Assembly (NCBI GenBank): GCA_963932465.1
Contig: OZ010795.1
Span: forward strand, 475,034,806 to 475,098,805
Direction of reading: 5' to 3'
Length of the DNA: 64,000 nucleotides
Source: Maratus speciosus
Taxonomy: Eukaryota > Arthropoda > Arachnida > Araneae > Salticidae
In this document: positions 58,551 to 64,000 of the stretch, piece by piece
Numbering within the stretch: the stretch's first letter is position 1
Layout: every line of letters begins with the position of its first letter
Notes under the pieces: model-generated
Told to the model about the DNA's origin: nothing
The model's database searches: none
The model's input: the letters and a program-made list of their open reading frames with translations, nothing else
Program-made: the position numbers and the translations under genes

Positions 58551-58995
58551 CTCCATCTTAAATGGGACGTCATCACCATGCAACCTAGAATCATTATCTA
58601 TCATGGGATATCATTGAATTAGTTACGCATGCAAAGATTTAATAGAATGATGAAAACTTTTATTAATATCTATTTAAATTTTTATTCGATTTTTATAAAA
58701 TTTGAAGTGATTCGACAAAATTCTGCAAAGTTTATATATATTAAACTTCAAAACATTCGGTTGGGTAGTTTTTGCGCTGTTGTATGCGGATAGATGGATA
58801 GACAGACGGAATACGACTCCATCTTAAATATGATGTTATCACCATGGTAACCTCGAATCATAACCTATCATGGGATATCACTCAATTATTTACGTATGAT
58901 TGGATTTAATAGAATGAAGCAAACTTTTATCAATATCGTTTTAAGTTTTGATTCGATTTTCATAAAATTTGAAATGACGCGACAAAATTCTAAAA
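58551..58995. repeat. diverged tandem duplication, about 255-bp period
   Basis: 'gactccatcttaaat' (58550 and 58807), 'cctatcatgggatatca' or 'ctatcatgggatatcat', 'tttaatagaatga' and 'aaaatttgaa(g/a)tga' recur in the same order. 'tagatggatagacagacgga' between them links this, in inverted orientation, to 40.5-40.9 kb. Confidence 0.7.
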
Positions 58996-59001
58996 CGATT
59001 A

Positions 59002-59240
59002 TACACTGTAAAAAAAAATGGCAACGTTCCATGTAAAATCCAGGAACGTTTCGCCTTTTCTCAGGTTTTCAGAATAATTTAGCTCTTTCCTGTGAAATTC
59101 TGGTTTTCTTATCTGAAACGTTCCTGAACAAAAGTTGGAAACAGCAAAACGCTGCGGCCGCCATTTATTATTTTTTTGCTATAATCCGTTGCTCGCGCGC
59201 GAGTGTCGAAAACGAATTCCTTAAATGAATGTAAAAAAAA
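59002..59240. other. repeat with GAACGTT motifs and GC-rich edge
   Basis: Opens cactgtaaaaaaaaatgg; 'gaacgtttc' and 'gaaacgttcctg' alternate in both orientations (59020-59125). It is followed by gcggccgccattt and gctcgcgcgcgag. The architecture recalls the block start at 52045 (tip, palindromic motif run, then a GCCAT-type GC-rich stretch), but the motif differs. No gene. Confidence 0.4.
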
Positions 59241-59537
59241 AAATCAATATGGAGTGCAAATAAATCAATAGACGACATAATCCTTTACGTCTCTATTGTC
59301 AAGACCATTCAGATGAAAATACACTGGTGAAAACAATTAAAGGGACAAATGTTCTTTTTGCAATTAAAAAAAAAACTAACAAAGCAAATAAAACCAAACT
59401 TGGCGAAAATATCATTCGATATAAGATTAATATATGGGAATAGAAAAATGGGCACAACCTGCAACCTAAATAAGGAAACTGGTCACGTGTCCAGCATAGC
59501 AGTTGACCGACACCCTGTCAGTCAGAGAAAAACATAT

Positions 59538-60056
59538 CTAATAGGGTGTATAATCACCTGTAACAGCTACACAACTCTCGCATCGGCGTTTCATACTGTT
59601 TACCAGGGTCCTTATCAATCCCTGTTGCAACTGCACCCACTCTTGCACCAAGGCACCATAGAGCTCATTGATGACCATTGGAGCTGGTGTTCGAGCTTCA
59701 ATTGATCGTCCAAGGGCGTCCCGTACGTGTTCGATAGGATTAAGGTCATTGGACATCGCAGGCCACTCCATTCGTTGAACATCCTCCGATTAGAGATATT
59801 CGCTCACCAACTGAGCCCTATGTGGACGGGCGTTATCGTCCATAAAGACGAAATTTGGTTCATATGCCCCGTGAAAAAGTCTCACATAGGGTGCAAGGAT
59901 CTCGTCCCTGTACCACTGACCTGTCAGAGTACCTCTATCAAACCCATGAAGATCGGTATGCCCGTCTACCATGATACCTACCCAGACCATCAGGCCACAT
60001 CAGGCCACCTGTACCACAGTGATCCTTTTCGACATTCTTAGAGGGCCGATATCAAC
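59538..60056 (-). pseudogene. Tc1 transposase, C-terminal part
   Basis: Continues from the insertion through 'VWVGIMVDGHTDLHGFDRGT', 'FVFMDDNARPHRAQLVSEYL' (second catalytic aspartate), an in-frame TAA (59790-59792), then 'SNDLNPIEHV' with the third catalytic glutamate and on to GDYTPY and the stop at 59538. The usual SPDLNP and HVW are changed to SNDLNP and HVR. A small duplication (cctgatgtgg) near 59990-60005 shifts the frame. Confidence 0.85.
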
Positions 60057-60178
60057 TCCCGGGTTGCTTTTTCAAGAAGGCTCACGTTTTCAGCACCAGC
60101 CTTGGCGAGTTGGCGAAAGCGAGAGCGTTCAGCCAGCTCTAACGCCAATCGTCGTCTTGTGTTTTGTTTTGAACCGAA

Positions 60179-60337
60179 ATGGCGGAAGACGAACTAGCAT
60201 ATTTTAGAATAACAGTCCTACCTAAATTAAAGAAATATTTTCAGTTATGTGTTCTAGATGAAAAGAAATCTTCTTCGAAAGAAATTGTATTCCGAATTCT
60301 TATACTCTGTTTTATCGAAGGCCTTTATTACTTTTGA
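60179..60337 (+). other. possible first-exon-like short reading frame (52 codons)
   Basis: Starts at an ATG in the context gaaccgaaATGGCGGAAGAC, which resembles the AAATGGCGG initiator element found at many short-5'UTR starts. The preceding 80 bp are CpG-richer than the rest. The peptide begins MAEDELAYFRITVLPKLKKY and runs to TGA 60335-60337. I recognise no family and no strong splice donor, so it may be chance or a fragment of a gene captured by the element. Confidence 0.25.
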
Positions 60338-61349
60338 TGATATAGACTAAAATTTTGATTATTTGATCCCCTCAAAAATCTAAAGTTTCATTCAATTGAG
60401 CATTATTAATTCCATACCTCTTAAACAAAAACTCATTACCTTCATATATTTAGATATTTGATTACATATAAAGATGGATTTATGGGGATCATGAATTAAT
60501 GCAGTTTCAGTGCATTTTGATGCATATAAACACAGATTTAAAAAAATACCTGTGGCAGAAAATTACTATATTTTCTGCGATGAACTTATATAATTAATTT
60601 AATACCAAATCATTCTGCAGAAACAACCCCCAAAGTCGAGTGAAAATAGGCCAAACCAAGAAAGGAAAAAAAAAAACCTTTCACACCCCCAAACAGGATG
60701 TTTAGAAATTGCCTTTTTAATGTGAGATGAAATTCTTAAGGGGAGATGGGGTAGACGGAAGATTGAATGACTATCTTTTGTTGCTTCAAAGTAACAAATA
60801 AAATCATTAGAGAAATTTTTTAACTGTATATGATAGTGAGGGGCTATAGATTTAAATAGTTAAATTTATCAAATAACAAATAGAAAAAACAAACAAAAAA
60901 TTAAAAACTTGGAATATTTAACTTTTTTTTTGGGGGGGGGGGGACAAAAACAAGCTTTTCTTTTTTTTCGGGGGGCAGAATTTGAATAATTGGTCTTTTA
61001 CTTATAGTTACTTACTTCAAAGTAATAAATAGGACAGAAAATTTAAAAAACTGTAAAGAATTAAAAAAAAAAAATGAAAGCGTGTGCACAAAAGGTTAAT
61101 CCTTATTATTATTTTTTTAAATCTTTCATTCTATTTGTTTCCTTCTCTTTTTTATGGTAAATTACTTATTTGTTACTTCAAAATCAACAGATAGAGCAAA
61201 GCAGTAAACTTTATGCACTGTTATGGATAAGCGAAGGAATAGTTAACATTTCAGACACAATTTTAACTAATCTTTTCTGCAAGGCAACAATGAATTTTAA
61301 ATGGGCAAAAAGTAGTGTGATGGACGAGAGGATGGAGGGGGGAGGGGGG

Positions 61350-61640
61350 AATTCGAAATGGGAGGTTGCCTCAGACGATTGAGAATTATTTTATTGCCAC
61401 TTCAACTTAATAAATAGAGCAATATGTGTGTAGAATGACGAAATATAAAGTGTGTGTGTGTGTGTGGGGGGGGGGGGATTTCATTCGAGAGAAAATTCGA
61501 AATGGAAGGTTGCCTCAGACGATTGAGCATTATTTTATTGCCACTTCAACTTAATAAATAGAGGCAATATGTGTGTGAATGACGAAATATAAAGTGTGTG
61601 TGTGTGGGGGGGGGGGGGGAGGGATTTCATTCGAGAGAAG
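61350..61640. repeat. tandem duplication of about 145 bp ending in GT/G runs
   Basis: Two copies, about 61350-61495 and 61496-61640: 'gaggttgcctcagacgattg' or 'gaaggttgcctcagacgatt', 'ttgccacttcaacttaataa', 'aatgacgaaatataaagtgt', then (gt)n and a run of 10-12 G, then 'atttcattcgagaga'. Located inside the 9-bp-TSD element. Confidence 0.85.
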
Positions 61641-62559
61641 AATTTACATGATTTATTCAAATATGACGAATTATTATTTTTAAATAATAAATAAAACAAC
61701 TAAGGCGAAATAATATTTAAAAATATGGCAAAAATTTTTAAATAAAAAACTGAAGAATTTTAAAGATTTTTAATTTTGTGCACTAGGGACAGACCAATGT
61801 CTTTTTCATAAAAACTCAAATAATGATAAAATTTTAACAATATTAAAATGCAATAGTAATTGATTTAATTGCATGCATCAACTTGCAATTATTTTAGCTC
61901 ATAGATTTAATTGCAGGATACGGCTAAATAATTTATGCTTTATCGTTCAATCTAATTATAATCGAATTGATTTTAGTTTCAACTTCCTATTAACTTCTAA
62001 TCGCAATTAAATTAAAAACAATTAATTTTTAATGAATTATTTCAGTGAAAATGTGTTTTATTAATACAATCAACACGTCACACAATTATGCCGCTTAATA
62101 ATAAAAAAAAACTAAATTAATTCAGTAATAATACTAATAAAACTATGTTCAATTGTGTCATAAAAACATGATCAATACAATTATATTTATTAAAGAAAAT
62201 TTTTACGTCTGTTTTTTTTAAAATACGTTCTCTATTTCTTCGAACATATAGCGAATTAATGAAATAAATGAATATTATAGAACTGAAAAAAGTAACTTAT
62301 GTTTGAATTACATATAGCAAGGTTCTAATTGCAAACCACGGCGAAATAACATTTCGTCTAGCTTTTTACATTTGTAGAAAAAACAAATGAAAAAAGAGCA
62401 CATCTCTTCCTCTCAGCAAAGGAATGAGGTTGCTATTCGCTACGCGTACGACGTCACGAACAAAAAAGGGTGCGTAGCGTTGAATTCATCCCCGCGCCAA
62501 CCCTTACTCTGGCGATAAAGTGCTCAAAACGTGAGCCTTCTTGAAAAAGCTCCCGGGTT

Positions 62560-63072
62560 CTCTCCAGATGAGAACACGTATCGAGTCACTGTCCAGATTG
62601 AATAGCGACTCATCACTGAAGAGAACCCGCCTCCAACTATCCTCTCTCCATGACAGGTATTCTCGGCACCATGTTAGACGCCGTTTTTTGTGGTTCACAG
62701 TCAAAGGAATGCAGACTACAGGGCACCTGGCATACAGGCCACCTGCATTAAGTTTCTGGGTGACTGTTATTCGTGAAATGGATGTTCTTGTTGCATTATA
62801 CAGGTGACGAGACAGTTGTGTCGCTGTTACGGACCTATCCCTTTTGGCTAGAAATCTCAAATAACGATCTTCAGCCGGCGTTGTTGCCCTTCTGTGGCCT
62901 TCACCGGGTCGGCGGACCACTGTCCCTGTCTCACTGAACTGTTTCCACAGAGTGGACACCATATTTCTCGAAACACCGATGTCATTACAACAGGTAGCCT
63001 ATGATTGGCCGGCCTCGAGTCTTCCAACAATCCGCCATCTTGTGCATCATCTAGATGATGACAACTAGCCAT
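62560..63072 (-). pseudogene. Tc1 transposase, N-terminal part
   Basis: Starts at ATG 63072-63070 (MASCHHLDDAQ, the usual Tc1 start) and shifts frame near 62980-63010. It then reads 'NMVSTLWKQFSETGTVVRRP', 'GHRRATTPAEDRYLRFLAKR' (the second helix-turn-helix region), 'GGLYARCPVVCIPLT' and 'RRVLFSDESLFNLDSDSIRV' with the first catalytic aspartate, ending at IWREP where the 9-bp-TSD element enters. Close to the family consensus except for the frameshift. Confidence 0.85.
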
Positions 63073-63353
63073 ACTAACAATTGGTAAACAAAGAAATTCA
63101 AAAAACAAGGATTGGGTTATGCTACGATGTTTCAAAACGTCCTTACGCTACAAGATTCGGCGGTCAAATGAGGTACCTCTGCACAAACGCGATCACAGCG
63201 CCACTGCCTTATGACGACACAGACCACTGCGTGGCAGGTGTGTCCGCGAGGAGCTTAACTATCATCTGATACCTTATTTGCGTATGGGGATAACTTATTT
63301 TGTTTTGTTTTTTTAAAAAACCGTTTGTCCCTTTAATTGTTTTCATCAGTGTA

Positions 63354-64000
63354 CAATACCTCTGTGACATCGCTAAGAGATTATCTCTCGTACTTTTCTG
63401 TGGAATGTTTAACGAGCAGACCGTGTAAAAAAAATACACCTATTATTTGGATCTCCATTAACCAGGGGACCATCAAACATGATTCTCACCGATTTTGATT
63501 AATTTAAAGTATGTTTTAGAGTTCTTATCTCTAATTATTTTTGTGAAAGGATTTCTTCAAATGGGCCTTAGATTTCCAGAAATTAGATGCCGAGGTTTAG
63601 CATACGTTTCAAATACCCATTAGTTTGCAGCTCTCAATGTGTCTTTCGTGGTGTGGACGCAGAAGGCTCGCACGCCACCCGTACGGCCCGAGTTCGATGC
63701 TACCTCTTGACTTTTTTTTTCTTTTTTAATTAATTTTATATTTTAACACTTTACAATTTGATTTAAATTTGATATATATTTGACACTTTGAATTGCTGCA
63801 AATTTGAATTTTTTTTTATTTTCGGAAAAAATATACAATTACGTTTAGGATTTTATTTTTCATGAAAATTTATATGTATTTTATCTAACTTGTAAACTAA
63901 CATAATTACTGACGAAAATCCAAAATATTTTATGTCTAGATTTTTTTTCTAATTATTATTTACATTTATATATATTTATATTTTAAGCAAAGTGCAGAAA
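63354..64000. other. unassigned flank with tRNA-like fragment
   Basis: No gene. 63650-63712 reads gtgtggacgcagaaggctcg (A-box-like) and ggcccgagttcgatgctacc (B-box-like) with tRNA-like spacing but no convincing acceptor stem; perhaps another tRNA-derived SINE head. The remainder is AT-rich. Confidence 0.35.

Larger units (their letters stand above)
60066..62550. mobile_element. unclassified TIR element with 9-bp target duplication, 2.5 kb
   Basis: A perfect 9-bp duplication tcccgggtt (60057-60065 and 62551-62559) sits exactly where the Tc1 transposase is broken. The terminal repeats are 31 bp with one mismatch: 'gctttttcaagaaggctcac' then gttttcagcac on the left, and gttttgagcac in the reverse complement of the right end. 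A 9-bp duplication fits Mutator-like or Merlin-like elements and is against Tc1, pogo or piggyBac. No transposase is visible; the interior is AT-rich with G-runs and a local duplication. Left and right ends are CpG-richer than the interior. Confidence 0.85.
59322..63351 (-). mobile_element. Tc1-like element interrupted by a 2.5-kb insertion
   Basis: TA at 59320-59321 and 63352-63353. Terminal repeats of about 28 bp: 'cactggtgaaaacaattaaa' on the left, 'cactgatgaaaacaattaaa' in reverse complement on the right, both continuing gggacaaa. The transposase lies on the minus strand and is split by the element at 60066-62550; without it the element is about 1.54 kb, typical for Tc1. Stops and frameshifts make it inactive. 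Confidence 0.9.

Noticed and set aside
59349..60207. Plus-strand frames of 78-118 codons
   Set aside because: They are antisense to the decayed Tc1 transposase and its inserted element.

Overview
This window looks like gene-free, repeat-saturated DNA from an arthropod nuclear genome, most likely a chelicerate such as a spider. The basis is strong AT richness, no bacterial gene organisation, no convincing host exon, and dense Tc1/mariner, pogo/Tigger, TTAA-target (piggyBac-type), copia and tRNA-SINE sequences. It also carries repeats of kinds commonly seen in arthropods (a 'caagtgcgag ... ggttccgta' family and a SINE with a 'ttcggagttttcgtgg' body). The arachnid assignment is inference.

Layout. 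1-3.9 kb: degenerate dispersed repeats. 3.9-6.1 kb: a TTAA-flanked element interrupted by a rearranged, palindromic Tc1 element. 6.7-7.7 kb: two tRNA-derived repeats, one split by a TTAA foldback MITE. 8.1-9.5 kb: dispersed repeat family B. 10.3-14.5 kb: three copies of a 1.07-kb TA-flanked TIR element, partly a 1270-bp tandem duplication that reads as identical; the third copy holds a SINE multimer. 14.9-20 kb: family B, a TTAA MITE, a decayed Tc3-like transposase, a hammerhead-like motif and another TTAA MITE. 21.8-23.3 kb: a pogo/Tigger-type element.

24.95-35.0 kb is a foldback element with arms of about 0.9 kb that has taken three later insertions: a Tigger-type element (1.7 kb), a nearly intact Ty1/copia retrotransposon (5.9 kb) and a TTAA MITE (229 bp). 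For all three, the opposite arm preserves the empty target site. The copia gag-pol is the only long coding sequence in the window; it has every expected domain but one in-frame TGA near its start.

35.0-38.35 kb: a diverged tandem array of roughly 300-bp units. 39.2-39.9 kb: a Tigger deletion derivative that keeps the transposase C-terminus. 41-52 kb: long inverted repeats, including foldbacks at 41.7-43.3 and 44.2-45.6 kb and a 3.2-kb element with tRNA-like sequence in both arms. 52.0-55.9 kb: a block bounded by alternating GAGTGA/TCACTC palindromic arrays and containing two smaller TIR elements. 56-57.6 kb: a SINE and a family B copy split by a 133-bp hairpin MITE. 59.3-63.35 kb: a decayed Tc1 element interrupted by a 2.5-kb TIR element with a perfect 9-bp target-site duplication.

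The sequences do not form a pathway. They record layered transposition, with several insertion events resolved to the base because empty-site relatives lie in the same window. The best candidates for undescribed biology are the 9-bp-TSD element, the GAGTGA array block, the foldback host and the hammerhead-like motif. All coordinates and comparisons were made by eye.
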